From positions 5,334,501 to 5,398,500 of the forward strand of contig NZ_CP112998.1 in assembly GCF_026625565.1 (NCBI RefSeq): DNA of 64,000 bases, written 5' to 3'. Of the stretch, positions 18,926 to 28,206 are shown piece after piece. The position numbers and the translations under genes are program-made. Numbering within the stretch: the first letter of the stretch is position 1; each line of letters opens with the position of its first letter. The stretch is from Dyadobacter pollutisoli. GTDB lineage: Bacteria; Bacteroidota; Bacteroidia; Cytophagales; Spirosomataceae. The notes below the pieces were generated by a model. The model had not been told where the DNA came from and made no database searches. It saw only the letters and a program-made list of their open reading frames with translations.

Positions 18926-21900
18926 ATGAAACATCTTGTCCTTCTTTTTTTCTTTTTTATCAGTGGGGTCAGTCATTCTGCTATGGCTCAGCTGCCATCA
19001 GATCCAGAGTCACCTGTCGATACTGTCAATGTTATAGAGCCTGTCGATCCTGAAAATGCGATACAGGCCGAAAGCGGTTATACCAAGGTATCGCCACCAT
19101 CCCCGCAGTCTGCCTCTTTTCAACGTTACGGCGACTACCCGGTGGGTCACGTAACTGGTGTCCCTGAAATTAACATTCCTCTTTTTACAATCAATACAGG
19201 CAAACTTATACTGCCCATATCAATGTCTTACCATGCCGCAGGTTTCAAACCACGGGATAATAGCGGAGTACTTGGTCTCGGCTGGTCTTTGAACGCGGGA
19301 GGGCGCATTTCCAGAACTGTGATCGGAGACCCGGACGAGCTGGCCTCAACGCCTGCCAAGATAGTTCCGGCAGGACAGCTAACCGGAACAACCATTGATG
19401 CTATTGATGCTGACAGACGGCTTTATCAATTGCAACTTGCCGCTGATGAAACAGCCTCGGGAACGGATTTACAGCCGGATATTTTCTATTACAATTTCCC
19501 TTCTGATGGCGGGAAATTTATGCTGAAAAATATTTTCGATGCCAGCGGAAACTATACCGGTGCTAACAAACCGATAACAGTGCCATATCGGCCCATTAAG
19601 ATTTCCTCGAATGCAGCTTCCTTTAACTCAACCTTCACCCATTTTGAAATAATTGATGAGGATGGCGTGACGTATCGCTATGGACGTTCGGTAGCTAATG
19701 TAGATGTGATCGAAACGACCTACCCCGATCAGAAGAATGCAGGCAGGTCATTTACCACCAGCTGGTTGCTGACGGATATCATTTCCCAGGGAGGTAAGGA
19801 GCACATTACATTGAAGTATACAACCGGGATTTATTATAGTAGCAGTAACAGAACGGACCTCGGAAAGATCAACAGCTTTGATATCGGAAACCCGCCACAG
19901 TCTATTAACAGTTTTGTTACGCCTGGCGCAAACGCTTTCTCACAGATCAATATCTCACAGGGGATCATCACCTCTACGCATTATGTAACATTACTTAAGT
20001 CCATTGAATGGGAGAATGGTAAGGTGTTATTTTCTTATGAAACAGGCGGTAATGCACCCACCACTTTTGACGGCAATAAACTGAAAACCATGGAAGTTTT
20101 TGATGCTGGCAATAATTTGGTGCAAAAACATTCCTTTTCCCAGGGCATGTACACAGGCGATGTCAAGCGCTACAAACTCACCAAACTCGAACGTTTTGGT
20201 GTCCCGGCCGGTGCTACATCTGAGACCCACAGCTTCGAATACAACGAACCGCCCCAACCAGCCCCTAACAATCCTGTCGACTTGAAAGGCCTCGATTATT
20301 GGGGGTATTACAATGGTATGAATGCTAATGGTAGTCTAATACCCGGAAATTACAAGGTATTAGTCACAGGTAAAGGCGGCGGGCAAACCAGTTATTCGTC
20401 GGGCACTGCCAATCGGGAAGCGAATGAAACGACAACTAAATACTATGTTTTAAAGAAAATCAATTACCCTACTGCCGGTTCAACGGAATTTGAATATGAA
20501 GGGAACAAAGTTTGGTGGGCAAGTACTGCCACAAGCGCGGGCGGCTTACGTGTGAAAAGGATCATCAATCATGTCGAAGGCCAGCAGGAAATCAAGAGTT
20601 ACGAATATGGCGGCGAGCAATGTGCGGGTTGTGGTTTTATACGGCTCAACCCATTTCAGACGGAAAGTTTCTGGACAATGGGCTATATGAACAAACATGT
20701 AACCCTTCAAAGTGGCTGTGAGGCAGAAAATACCTACGTGCTCAAAGTGTCTTCTGATATTGTAGACGGTTCAGCCTATTTTCAAACCAGTCCTGTATTG
20801 TACACCAATGCAACCGAATATATTGGCAATGTCAATGCCAATCAGGGCAAAACGGTATTCACTTATGACAGTCCGAGTCTGTTTTTTTCAAACAATCCAT
20901 TTATCAGGTATCTGGCGAATGTAGATTTCTGGAAGGGCTCGAATTTACTTTCAAAAGAAACACTGGGACATCTGGGAGGCACTTACACCTCCATTGAAAA
21001 GGAAACTTACCAGTATACCAACATAATCCGCGATTCGCTTCAAGCACAATACATCGAACCTTTTACCATAGATGCTGACACCGGTGAACCGTCCTTCGCT
21101 CACCTTGTGTGCGGCCATACGATGGACGCTTTCAGGCTGTTTGATTATAAAATCAAAACAGGCTCGGCCTTGCTGAGCCAAAAGCAGGTTATAAAAAATG
21201 CAAACAGCAATGGAGGAATCAGTACGACAGAAACTTATCAATACCCGGCCGATTATCTTTTACCTAAATCAAAAACATTCAGCAATAGTGAAGGCCAGGT
21301 CATTGAAACGACTTATACCTATCCTTTTGATCTCCCGGCGTACTCAAATATGACCAATGCAAATGTGGTAACCCCGGTGATTTTGCAAACTGCAAAAGAA
21401 GGTAACCTTGTCGTGGCAAGCAAAACGGATTACGCTTGCGCCGCGGGTGCTTGGGGAACTTCAAACCCCTGTATATATGTACCTTCCATCATTTCTTCTC
21501 AAAGAATCGAAAACAATGTAGCTGGCCCCGTTTTTCCGGAAGTCACATTCAATAGCTACACAGACCGGGGTTATGCGACCGAATACACCTCCCGAAACGG
21601 CATGGTCACCGGATTGGAATGGCACGTCAATGGAGGCAATGCTAATTTATTGTCTGCTGAGACCACCGGATTGAATACTGCATTCGCTCAAACCAAGTCA
21701 TATCAATACCAGCCGCTTGTAGGGATTAAAAGTATGACCGATGCAAATGGGAAGGTCACATTTTACGATTACGACTCATTCAATCGCTTGAAAAATGTCC
21801 GCGGTAACAATGCGGCTGGACCCGTTCGTGCCTCCTATTGCTACAACTATGCCGGGCAACCAATAGACTGCGCCGTTATCGCAGCGGCCGGTACCATAAA

Positions 21901-22462
21901 TCCTATCCCTTTGTTCCTATTGCCCGATTCCAAAAGTACTCCATTGCCGGTAACCCTGGTGCGTTTCACGGCCGTGAAAGATGAATTCGCAGCACTCTTG
22001 ACGTGGAACACTTCATCAGAAACCAACAGTGAAAGGTTTGATATCGAGCACAGTATCAACGGGAAAGAATGGACCAAAATAGGGAGCATAGCCGCGCATG
22101 GAGAAAGCAGCACAACTAAATTTTATTCATTTAGAGACAACAGTCCAATATCCGGAGATAATTTTTACCGGCTAAAAATGATGGATTCGGATGGCACTTT
22201 CGCATACAGTCACATTGAAAATCTCCATTTTGACAACAGTATAAAGGTTTACCCCAACCCTGTCATCAGCGATAAATTGCATCTGGATACACCTGAAAAG
22301 GTTAGTCAAGTGCAGATTTACGACTTGTCGGGCAATGTATTTTATTCCGGAAAAACCGAAAACGGGATGATCAGTACCAGTCACCTGGCGGCAGGAATCT
22401 ACATTGTTCAAATCACAGCTACCAACGGCGCGGTGAGTACTCATCGTATCATTAAAAAGTAA
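18926..22462 (+). CDS. SpvB/TcB-like RHS-repeat surface protein with T9SS sorting domain
   Basis: 1178 aa. Signal peptide MKHLVLLFFFFISGVSHSAM, then an SpvB/TcB-like opening (GVPEINIPLFTINTGKLILP, YHAAGFKPRDNSGVLGLGWSL), a long YD/RHS-like region, and a C-terminal type A T9SS sorting domain (about residues 1040-1178; LLTWNTSSETNSERFDIEHS, then VYPNPV and GIYIVQI). Export through the outer membrane by the type IX system is therefore expected. It is 48 nt upstream of the RHS toxin gene, same strand. In Tc toxins TcB and TcC together form a hollow cocoon around the toxin; this pair could play the same two-part role (inference). Confidence 0.9.
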   Translation: MKHLVLLFFFFISGVSHSAMAQLPSDPESPVDTVNVIEPVDPENAIQAESGYTKVSPPSPQSASFQRYGDYPVGHVTGVPEINIPLFTINTGKLILPISMSYHAAGFKPRDNSGVLGLGWSLNAGGRISRTVIGDPDELASTPAKIVPAGQLTGTTIDAIDADRRLYQLQLAADETASGTDLQPDIFYYNFPSDGGKFMLKNIFDASGNYTGANKPITVPYRPIKISSNAASFNSTFTHFEIIDEDGVTYRYGRSVANVDVIETTYPDQKNAGRSFTTSWLLTDIISQGGKEHITLKYTTGIYYSSSNRTDLGKINSFDIGNPPQSINSFVTPGANAFSQINISQGIITSTHYVTLLKSIEWENGKVLFSYETGGNAPTTFDGNKLKTMEVFDAGNNLVQKHSFSQGMYTGDVKRYKLTKLERFGVPAGATSETHSFEYNEPPQPAPNNPVDLKGLDYWGYYNGMNANGSLIPGNYKVLVTGKGGGQTSYSSGTANREANETTTKYYVLKKINYPTAGSTEFEYEGNKVWWASTATSAGGLRVKRIINHVEGQQEIKSYEYGGEQCAGCGFIRLNPFQTESFWTMGYMNKHVTLQSGCEAENTYVLKVSSDIVDGSAYFQTSPVLYTNATEYIGNVNANQGKTVFTYDSPSLFFSNNPFIRYLANVDFWKGSNLLSKETLGHLGGTYTSIEKETYQYTNIIRDSLQAQYIEPFTIDADTGEPSFAHLVCGHTMDAFRLFDYKIKTGSALLSQKQVIKNANSNGGISTTETYQYPADYLLPKSKTFSNSEGQVIETTYTYPFDLPAYSNMTNANVVTPVILQTAKEGNLVVASKTDYACAAGAWGTSNPCIYVPSIISSQRIENNVAGPVFPEVTFNSYTDRGYATEYTSRNGMVTGLEWHVNGGNANLLSAETTGLNTAFAQTKSYQYQPLVGIKSMTDANGKVTFYDYDSFNRLKNVRGNNAAGPVRASYCYNYAGQPIDCAVIAAAGTINPIPLFLLPDSKSTPLPVTLVRFTAVKDEFAALLTWNTSSETNSERFDIEHSINGKEWTKIGSIAAHGESSTTKFYSFRDNSPISGDNFYRLKMMDSDGTFAYSHIENLHFDNSIKVYPNPVISDKLHLDTPEKVSQVQIYDLSGNVFYSGKTENGMISTSHLAAGIYIVQITATNGAVSTHRIIKK

Positions 22463-22510
22463 GCTTGCCTTTCGGTCGCAACATTTATTAACTGTAAAAT
22501 TCACATCACT

Positions 22511-25500
22511 ATGAGGCATAATTTATCCTTTTTGCTCATCCTTTTGCCCATTTTTTGCATTGGACAGACGGGCAGTAAAAATTACATCATCAACCGCGCT
22601 TACAAACAAACCGGTGCGGATCCCAATGATGTCAGCAAAGTAAACATTCAAGTTCAGTACCTCGATGGCCTGGGCAGGCCTTTGCAAAATGTGACGGTTG
22701 GAAAAAGTCCGATAGGTACAGATCTTGTTCAGCCCATTGAATACGATGCTTTTGGTCGCCAGGTGAAACAATATCTTCCCTATGCGGTCGCAGGTAGCGG
22801 TGCTTTTCAGCCTGCTGCTCCCGGTGCCCAGGCCGGGTTTTACTCCGCCAATTCAGCCGGTTTGGAACCCGCAGACCTGGCAAGGCCTTATTCGGAAACT
22901 GGTTTTGAGCTTTCCCCACTAAATCGCCCGTTAACACAAAGGTCTCCCGGCAACAAAAGTACCCAGGCCAACATCAGTAACGGTGCCAACACTGCCGGTG
23001 AAGTAAAACGCTACGATTATGTACCCAATGTCAATATCCTGCTGACCGTCAGCAGCAATGGTGACTACGCGGCGGGAAAGCTGTACCGCATTCAAACCAC
23101 CGATGAAAACGGAAAGATCAGCACTGAGTTTACGGACATGCAGGGAAGGCTTGTCTGCCGGAAAGCCGTTGCTTCCGGCAATGAAATATTGGCTACTTAT
23201 TATGTATATGACGACTATGGCCAGCTTCGGTCCGTGTTGCAGCCCCAGTATCAGGACAATGCCAGCACCGCTGACTACGCTTTCCTGTATGAGTATGACA
23301 ACCGTGGACGCGTGGTAGTGAAGAAAATACCTGGTGCAGACATTGTAAATCTGGTTTACGATAACTTCGACAGGCAGGTACTCTCCCAGGACGCCGCGCA
23401 GCTGGCCCGCGGTGTTTGGGGATTTACCAAATACGATGCATTGAACCGTGCAATACTGACTGGCGAGATCGCTTCCGCATCCAGCCGCGCTACTTGGCAG
23501 GCCAGTATCAATGCCAACCAGGTGCACCATGAAGACAAGGCTGCTGGTGGGGTTGGTTACTCGCTTGGCAATACACTTCCCAATATTGTCGAGGCCAATG
23601 TACTGGTAGTCAACTATTATGACGATTACTCTTTCCCAAAACCAGCTAACCTGGGCTATGCCAATACTTACGGCATCAATGCAATAAACTCTGCCAAAGG
23701 CCTGCAAACCGGAAGCCGGGCACGGATGCTGGCAGGTGCCAATCAGTGGCTGACCAGCGCAACCTACTATGATTCTGAGTACCGGCCTGTCCAGACAGTC
23801 AGGGAATTGTATGATCTCGGTGCCGGCGCCATCGAGCGGGTTTCAATGCAATATAAATATGATCTGGCACCCGTGATAGCCCAGGAAAAGACCGAACAAA
23901 TCATTTCCACTGGTACGAATGTGCATTTAAAAACTTACGAGTATGACCATGCTGACCGACTTTTGAGCGTGAAAGAAAAGGTTGTCAACGGCAGCAAATC
24001 CAGGGAAGCTATCACCCTTGCGCAGCGTTACAATGCATTGGGCCAGTTGCAGCACAAGTGGTTCCATTCAGATGATGGCATTAATTTCCGCAGAAGGACC
24101 ACCTACATCCACAACATCCGTGGCTGGCTTACCCAGGAACAGACTTTTTACAAAACCAAAGAAAACGAGCCAGATTCTTCATTTTACAACTTTTCACTCA
24201 GCTATGCCAACGGGAACAACTATACCAATGGCAACATCAGCCAGATGCAATGGAGCGGTAAAGCAGAAAACACTTTTACAAAAGGGCTGGCTTTTACCTA
24301 TGATGGAGCTAACCGGCTTTTAGGGTCTACAGGACTGAACAATTACGCGGAAACAGAAGGCGGCATCAGTTACGATAAGAATGGGAATATCAAGACATTG
24401 ATCAGGAGCGGGGTTGTTTTGGATAATTTGAGTTATGCTTACGTCGGCAATCGGCTATCGGCCGTCACGGATGGCTCCGGGAGTAATACAGGTGTGAAGA
24501 ATGGGGCTAGCAATTATGGTTATGACGGCAATGGCAACATGACCAGCGATGGAAACCGGGGAGCAGTGCTCACTTATAATTATTTAAACCTGCCCAAAAC
24601 AGTAACCATTGCAGGCAAAACACTAACTTATGACTACGATGCCAGCGGTACAAAGCACAAATATGTAGCTGATACATTGACTGCTAAATATGCGGGGGAT
24701 TTTGAATATAACCAAAGCAATGTGTTCAAGCGGCTGGCCATTAGTGACGGGCAGGCTGTTTACAGGAAGGATACCATTCGTTTTGATTATTTCCTGAAAG
24801 ACCATTTGGGCAATGTCCGGGTGGTATTTGATGAGAGGGGGAGAATTTTGCAGCGGACGGATTATTATCCTTTTGGGTTGGAGATTGATCGGGATGCGCC
24901 GTTGCAGATGCCTTCGGCCAGGAATAATGTGAATAGATTTCTTTATAATGGGAAGGAATTGCAGGTTGGAACGGGGCTTGTAGATTATGGGGCGAGGATG
25001 TATATGCCGGAGGTGGGGCGGTGGGGGGTGGTGGATCCGATGAGCGAGAACGGAAGGCGTTGGAGCCCATACACCTACGGTTTTGATAACCCTATGAGAT
25101 TTATCGATCCCGATGGAATGTGGCCTGGACAAGGGCTCTGGAATCGATTCAAAGAATCAATAAAAGATCGGTCCGACTGGAATAAAATTCCAGAGCATTT
25201 TAAAGATTATGCCAGAAAGCACCCCATTAATGCTTTAATGGCTCAGAAAATAGCATTGCAAGGTGAAAGCCTGGAAGCAAAACTGGGTAATGGTCTCGGA
25301 ATGAATGGAGAGACTACTGACAGAACAAAATCGCCTCATGACGGAGGAGTAAAAAATGCAGTAAAGCATGCGTTTTCATCGGCGCTTGTTTCCATGCGGA
25401 TTGGCAAATTGGACGGTAAAGAAATTACTAACTTAAATGAATTGACTCAAAAGCACGACCCACTTCTTAGCATGGATTTAGCGAATAACCAGCTTGGAGT

Positions 25501-25651
25501 TGAAATTGGTGACGGTCTTTCCTTTACAGCTTCCAATTCCGACGTTTTAAGTAAAGTCCTGGAAGCTGGCCTCAACGGTGAGTTAACAATCGTTACTTTT
25601 GATAAGAACAATGATCCAACAGCGAATAAGGTATATAATACTCCCCAATAA
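22511..25651 (+). CDS. DUF6443/RHS polymorphic toxin, C-terminus replaced by IS insertion
   Basis: 1046 aa. Signal peptide (ending IFCIGQ), an N-terminal DUF6443-like region (LDGLGRPLQNVTVGKSPIGT), YD repeats, the RHS core (DHLGNVRVVFDERGRILQRT; YNGKELQVGTGLVDYGARMY; IDPDGM ending at 25120), then a variable tip. The tip has KNAVKHAFSSALVSMRIGKL and MDLANNQLG, resembling the DUF6973-type 'RHA...MDL.NN..G' family; its activity is unknown. An IS3 element inserted at 25634 replaces about the last 30 residues with YNTPQ and a stop; the lost end is visible at 26861-26956 on the far side of the IS. The toxin is therefore probably damaged. Confidence 0.9.
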   Translation: MRHNLSFLLILLPIFCIGQTGSKNYIINRAYKQTGADPNDVSKVNIQVQYLDGLGRPLQNVTVGKSPIGTDLVQPIEYDAFGRQVKQYLPYAVAGSGAFQPAAPGAQAGFYSANSAGLEPADLARPYSETGFELSPLNRPLTQRSPGNKSTQANISNGANTAGEVKRYDYVPNVNILLTVSSNGDYAAGKLYRIQTTDENGKISTEFTDMQGRLVCRKAVASGNEILATYYVYDDYGQLRSVLQPQYQDNASTADYAFLYEYDNRGRVVVKKIPGADIVNLVYDNFDRQVLSQDAAQLARGVWGFTKYDALNRAILTGEIASASSRATWQASINANQVHHEDKAAGGVGYSLGNTLPNIVEANVLVVNYYDDYSFPKPANLGYANTYGINAINSAKGLQTGSRARMLAGANQWLTSATYYDSEYRPVQTVRELYDLGAGAIERVSMQYKYDLAPVIAQEKTEQIISTGTNVHLKTYEYDHADRLLSVKEKVVNGSKSREAITLAQRYNALGQLQHKWFHSDDGINFRRRTTYIHNIRGWLTQEQTFYKTKENEPDSSFYNFSLSYANGNNYTNGNISQMQWSGKAENTFTKGLAFTYDGANRLLGSTGLNNYAETEGGISYDKNGNIKTLIRSGVVLDNLSYAYVGNRLSAVTDGSGSNTGVKNGASNYGYDGNGNMTSDGNRGAVLTYNYLNLPKTVTIAGKTLTYDYDASGTKHKYVADTLTAKYAGDFEYNQSNVFKRLAISDGQAVYRKDTIRFDYFLKDHLGNVRVVFDERGRILQRTDYYPFGLEIDRDAPLQMPSARNNVNRFLYNGKELQVGTGLVDYGARMYMPEVGRWGVVDPMSENGRRWSPYTYGFDNPMRFIDPDGMWPGQGLWNRFKESIKDRSDWNKIPEHFKDYARKHPINALMAQKIALQGESLEAKLGNGLGMNGETTDRTKSPHDGGVKNAVKHAFSSALVSMRIGKLDGKEITNLNELTQKHDPLLSMDLANNQLGVEIGDGLSFTASNSDVLSKVLEAGLNGELTIVTFDKNNDPTANKVYNTPQ
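24755..25120 (+). repeat. 366-bp RHS core repeat, copy 1 (in full-length gene)
   Basis: Segment from GCTGTTTACAGGAAGG to the IDPDGM codons. The same 366-nt unit, without net length change, recurs at 28950-29315, 30858-31223 and 32486-32851. Long stretches are identical in DNA between copies, so it can serve as a homology arm for swapping toxin tips. Confidence 0.92.
25631..25633 (+). repeat. 3-bp target duplication GTA, left of IS copy A
   Basis: GTA here and again at 26861-26863 flanks IS copy A. Comparison with the uninterrupted paralogue at 33361 (AAGGTAAATCTG) shows that only one GTA was present before insertion. Confidence 0.85.
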
Positions 25652-25689
25652 TTGGACAGCTACTAAAATTTCTAATTTAGTAGTTGACT

Positions 25690-25974
25690 ATGAAAAGGGA
25701 ACGTAGAAAATTCAGCGCGAGCTTCAAGGCCAAAGTGGCCATAGAAGCCATCAAGGAGGTAAGCACCGTCCAGGACTTAGCTTCTAAGTACCAAATCCAT
25801 CCAACGCAGATTGCGGCCTGGAAACGAGAGTTTTTAGAGAAAGCCGAGTTGGTTTTCGACAAAGAGGCACCGGCAATAAATGAGGCAGAGAACTCTAAGG
25901 AGCAGGAACTGTACGCCAAGATCGGGGAGCTTCAGGTCCAGGTGGATTTCCTAAAAAAAGTCTTGGGGAAATGA
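25690..25974 (+). CDS. IS3-family transposase OrfA (copy A)
   Basis: 94 aa from the ATG at 25690. N-terminal helix-turn-helix of the HTH_8/transposase_8 type (RRKFSASFKAKVAIEAIKEV; LASKYQIHPTQIAAWKREF) for end binding, then a leucine-zipper-like coiled coil (ELYAKIGELQVQVDFLKKVL). An A7 run at 25953-25959 near the end (CTA AAA AAA GTC) fits programmed -1 frameshifting into orfB, which is in the -1 frame and open from the slip site, giving the OrfAB transposase. OrfA alone usually regulates transposition. Confidence 0.93.
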   Translation: MKRERRKFSASFKAKVAIEAIKEVSTVQDLASKYQIHPTQIAAWKREFLEKAELVFDKEAPAINEAENSKEQELYAKIGELQVQVDFLKKVLGK

Positions 25975-26810
25975 CAACCATGGAAAAACGCGAACTTATT
26001 TCTCCGGAATACATCAATCTCAGCGTTTCAGCACAATGTAAACTAATTGGTTTACAGAGGAGTAGCTATTATTTTAAGCCAAAGGGAGAATCGTTGGTAA
26101 ATCAACGCCTGATGAAAGCCATAGACCGAAAGTTTCTGGAATGTCCATTTTATGGAGTGGAACGCATGACTGATTACCTGCGTGGCTTAGGTTACCACGT
26201 TGGAGTAAAGCGTATACGAAGGCTATATAGGCTCATGAATTTGCGCACGATTTATCCCAAACGCAACCTGAGCAAGGCCAAAGCAACAGACTACAAATAT
26301 CCATATCTGTTAAAGGGCTTGAAAATTGAGTGTCCTAATCATGTCTGGCAGGCCGATATCACCTATATCCCGATGTTTCGTGGATTTATGTACATGTTTG
26401 CCATCATCGATGTGTATAGCCGAAGGATTGTCGGATGGAGCATATCGAACACAATGAGCATGGAATGGTGCCGGGAAATCCTCTTGGATACTATTCGTAC
26501 CGAGGGACGGCCCGAAATATTTAATACCGATCAAGGTAGCCAATTCACTAGCCCCCACTTTGTTAACTCATTGTTAGGCAGTGGCATAAAGGTGTCAATG
26601 GATGGGAAGGGAAGAGCACTTGACAACGTTTTCATCGAACGATTTTGGAGGTCGCTCAAACAAGAATATGTATACTTAAACCCTCCCAACGGCGGTATGG
26701 ATCTGTATAGAGGAGTAAAAACATATGTGGAATTTTACAACGGTCAACGCAAACACACCGGTACTGGATTTATCCCTAATGACTTGTTCTTTGAATCAAA
26801 AGCATCTTAA
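25971..26810 (+). CDS. IS3-family transposase OrfB, DDE integrase domain (copy A)
   Basis: 279 aa. The ATG overlaps the orfA stop codon (ATGA). HTH_21-like N-terminal region (ERMTDYLRGLGYHVGVKRIR) then the rve integrase core with the DDE triad in WQADITYIP, NTDQGSQFTS and DNVFIERFWRSLKQEYVYL. As free OrfB or as OrfAB fusion it catalyses excision and insertion. The gene appears intact. Confidence 0.95.
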   Translation: MTTMEKRELISPEYINLSVSAQCKLIGLQRSSYYFKPKGESLVNQRLMKAIDRKFLECPFYGVERMTDYLRGLGYHVGVKRIRRLYRLMNLRTIYPKRNLSKAKATDYKYPYLLKGLKIECPNHVWQADITYIPMFRGFMYMFAIIDVYSRRIVGWSISNTMSMEWCREILLDTIRTEGRPEIFNTDQGSQFTSPHFVNSLLGSGIKVSMDGKGRALDNVFIERFWRSLKQEYVYLNPPNGGMDLYRGVKTYVEFYNGQRKHTGTGFIPNDLFFESKAS

Positions 26811-26860
26811 TTAAAATTAACTTTATCCATTTGGCTGTCCAGTAAAACGGGAGTGTTTCA

Positions 26861-26979
26861 GTAAATCTGTCAGAAAACAAGTATGAAAGTCAAGTATCGA
26901 AAATTAGGGAGATCATTAAAACTATGAGAAAACAGGAAGATGATTTTAAACATTAATAACCGAATCAAAAATAGAATAC
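26861..26979 (+). other. 119-bp chromosomal remnant between the two IS copies: toxin 3' end and immunity 5' end
   Basis: Reads as the continuation of the RHS toxin gene (NLSENKYESQVSKIREIIK..., ending QEDDFKH and TAA at 26954-26956), matching the intact copy ending at 33457. The immunity lipoprotein ATG lies at 26940-26942, overlapping the toxin end in another frame. The segment is cut from both parent genes by the flanking insertions. Confidence 0.88.
26977..26979 (+). repeat. 3-bp target duplication TAC, left of IS copy B
   Basis: TAC here and at 28207-28209 flanks IS copy B; in the IS reading direction this is GTA, the same target as for copy A. Confidence 0.85.
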
Positions 26980-27029
26980 TGAAACACTCCCGTTTTACTG
27001 GACAGCCAAATGGATAAAGTTAATTTTAA

Positions 27030-27869
27030 TTAAGATGCTTTTGATTCAAAGAACAAGTCATTAGGGATAAATCCAGTACCGGTGTGTTTGCGTTGACCGT
27101 TGTAAAATTCCACATATGTTTTTACTCCTCTATACAGATCCATACCGCCGTTGGGAGGGTTTAAGTATACATATTCTTGTTTGAGCGACCTCCAAAATCG
27201 TTCGATGAAAACGTTGTCAAGTGCTCTTCCCTTCCCATCCATTGACACCTTTATGCCACTGCCTAACAATGAGTTAACAAAGTGGGGGCTAGTGAATTGG
27301 CTACCTTGATCGGTATTAAATATTTCGGGCCGTCCCTCGGTACGAATAGTATCCAAGAGGATTTCCCGGCACCATTCCATGCTCATTGTGTTCGATATGC
27401 TCCATCCGACAATCCTTCGGCTATACACATCGATGATGGCAAACATGTACATAAATCCACGAAACATCGGGATATAGGTGATATCGGCCTGCCAGACATG
27501 ATTAGGACACTCAATTTTCAAGCCCTTTAACAGATATGGATATTTGTAGTCTGTTGCTTTGGCCTTGCTCAGGTTGCGTTTGGGATAAATCGTGCGCAAA
27601 TTCATGAGCCTATATAGCCTTCGTATACGCTTTACTCCAACGTGGTAACCTAAGCCACGCAGGTAATCAGTCATGCGTTCCACTCCATAAAATGGACATT
27701 CCAGAAACTTTCGGTCTATGGCTTTCATCAGGCGTTGATTTACCAACGATTCTCCCTTTGGCTTAAAATAATAGCTACTCCTCTGTAAACCAATTAGTTT
27801 ACATTGTGCTGAAACGCTGAGATTGATGTATTCCGGAGAAATAAGTTCGCGTTTTTCCATGGTTGTCAT
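27030..27869 (-). CDS. IS3-family transposase OrfB (copy B)
   Basis: 279 aa, identical to the copy A product, with the complete DDE motif set. It is translated from the ATG overlapping the orfA stop, or as the -1 frameshift product. Intact. Confidence 0.95.
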   Translation of the reverse strand: MTTMEKRELISPEYINLSVSAQCKLIGLQRSSYYFKPKGESLVNQRLMKAIDRKFLECPFYGVERMTDYLRGLGYHVGVKRIRRLYRLMNLRTIYPKRNLSKAKATDYKYPYLLKGLKIECPNHVWQADITYIPMFRGFMYMFAIIDVYSRRIVGWSISNTMSMEWCREILLDTIRTEGRPEIFNTDQGSQFTSPHFVNSLLGSGIKVSMDGKGRALDNVFIERFWRSLKQEYVYLNPPNGGMDLYRGVKTYVEFYNGQRKHTGTGFIPNDLFFESKAS

Positions 27870-28150
27870 TTCCCCAAGACTTTTTTTAGGAAATCCACCT
27901 GGACCTGAAGCTCCCCGATCTTGGCGTACAGTTCCTGCTCCTTAGAGTTCTCTGCCTCATTTATTGCCGGTGCCTCTTTGTCGAAAACCAACTCGGCTTT
28001 CTCTAAAAACTCTCGTTTCCAGGCCGCAATCTGCGTTGGATGGATTTGGTACTTAGAAGCTAAGTCCTGGACGGTGCTTACCTCCTTGATGGCTTCTATG
28101 GCCACTTTGGCCTTGAAGCTCGCGCTGAATTTTCTACGTTCCCTTTTCAT
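27866..28150 (-). CDS. IS3-family transposase OrfA (copy B)
   Basis: 94 aa from the ATG at 28150, identical to copy A OrfA, including the HTH, the zipper and the A7 slippery run near its end. Confidence 0.93.
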   Translation of the reverse strand: MKRERRKFSASFKAKVAIEAIKEVSTVQDLASKYQIHPTQIAAWKREFLEKAELVFDKEAPAINEAENSKEQELYAKIGELQVQVDFLKKVLGK

Positions 28151-28206
28151 AGTCAACTACTAAATTAGAAATTTTAGTAGCTGTCCAATTATTGGGGAGT
28201 ATTATA

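Larger units (their letters stand above)
25634..26860 (+). mobile_element. IS3-family insertion sequence, copy A (1227 bp)
   Basis: Ends were set by comparison with the uninterrupted paralogous locus. 27-bp imperfect terminal inverted repeats match at 19 of 27 positions and share ACTCCC and TGGACAGC. The element carries orfA and orfB, in the -1 frame relation typical of IS3, with a 3-bp GTA duplication. It is the same length as copy B (26980-28206) and encodes identical proteins, so the copies are probably recent. It interrupts the 3' end of the RHS toxin gene at 22511. Confidence 0.93.
26980..28206 (-). mobile_element. IS3-family insertion sequence, copy B (1227 bp, inverted)
   Basis: Same element as copy A in reverse orientation, with the same length, encoded proteins and terminal repeats. 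Flanked by its own TAC duplication, showing a separate insertion. It landed in codon 13-14 of the immunity lipoprotein gene and removed its start and most of its signal peptide from the body of the gene. Confidence 0.93.

Noticed and set aside
22931..23707. 258-aa open frame on the minus strand
   Set aside because: Wholly inside the RHS gene in antisense; no family motif and the RHS frame is certain.
24623..25132. 169-aa His/Pro/Ile-rich minus-strand frames, repeated at 30723 and 32354
   Set aside because: Their similarity to each other only reflects the repeated RHS core on the other strand.
25634..28206. Composite transposon made of the two IS copies
   Set aside because: Each copy has its own 3-bp duplication, and the 119-bp centre is continuous with the host toxin-immunity locus when compared with the second copy at 33361-33490. 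The outer flanks (GTA and TAC) are not direct repeats of each other.
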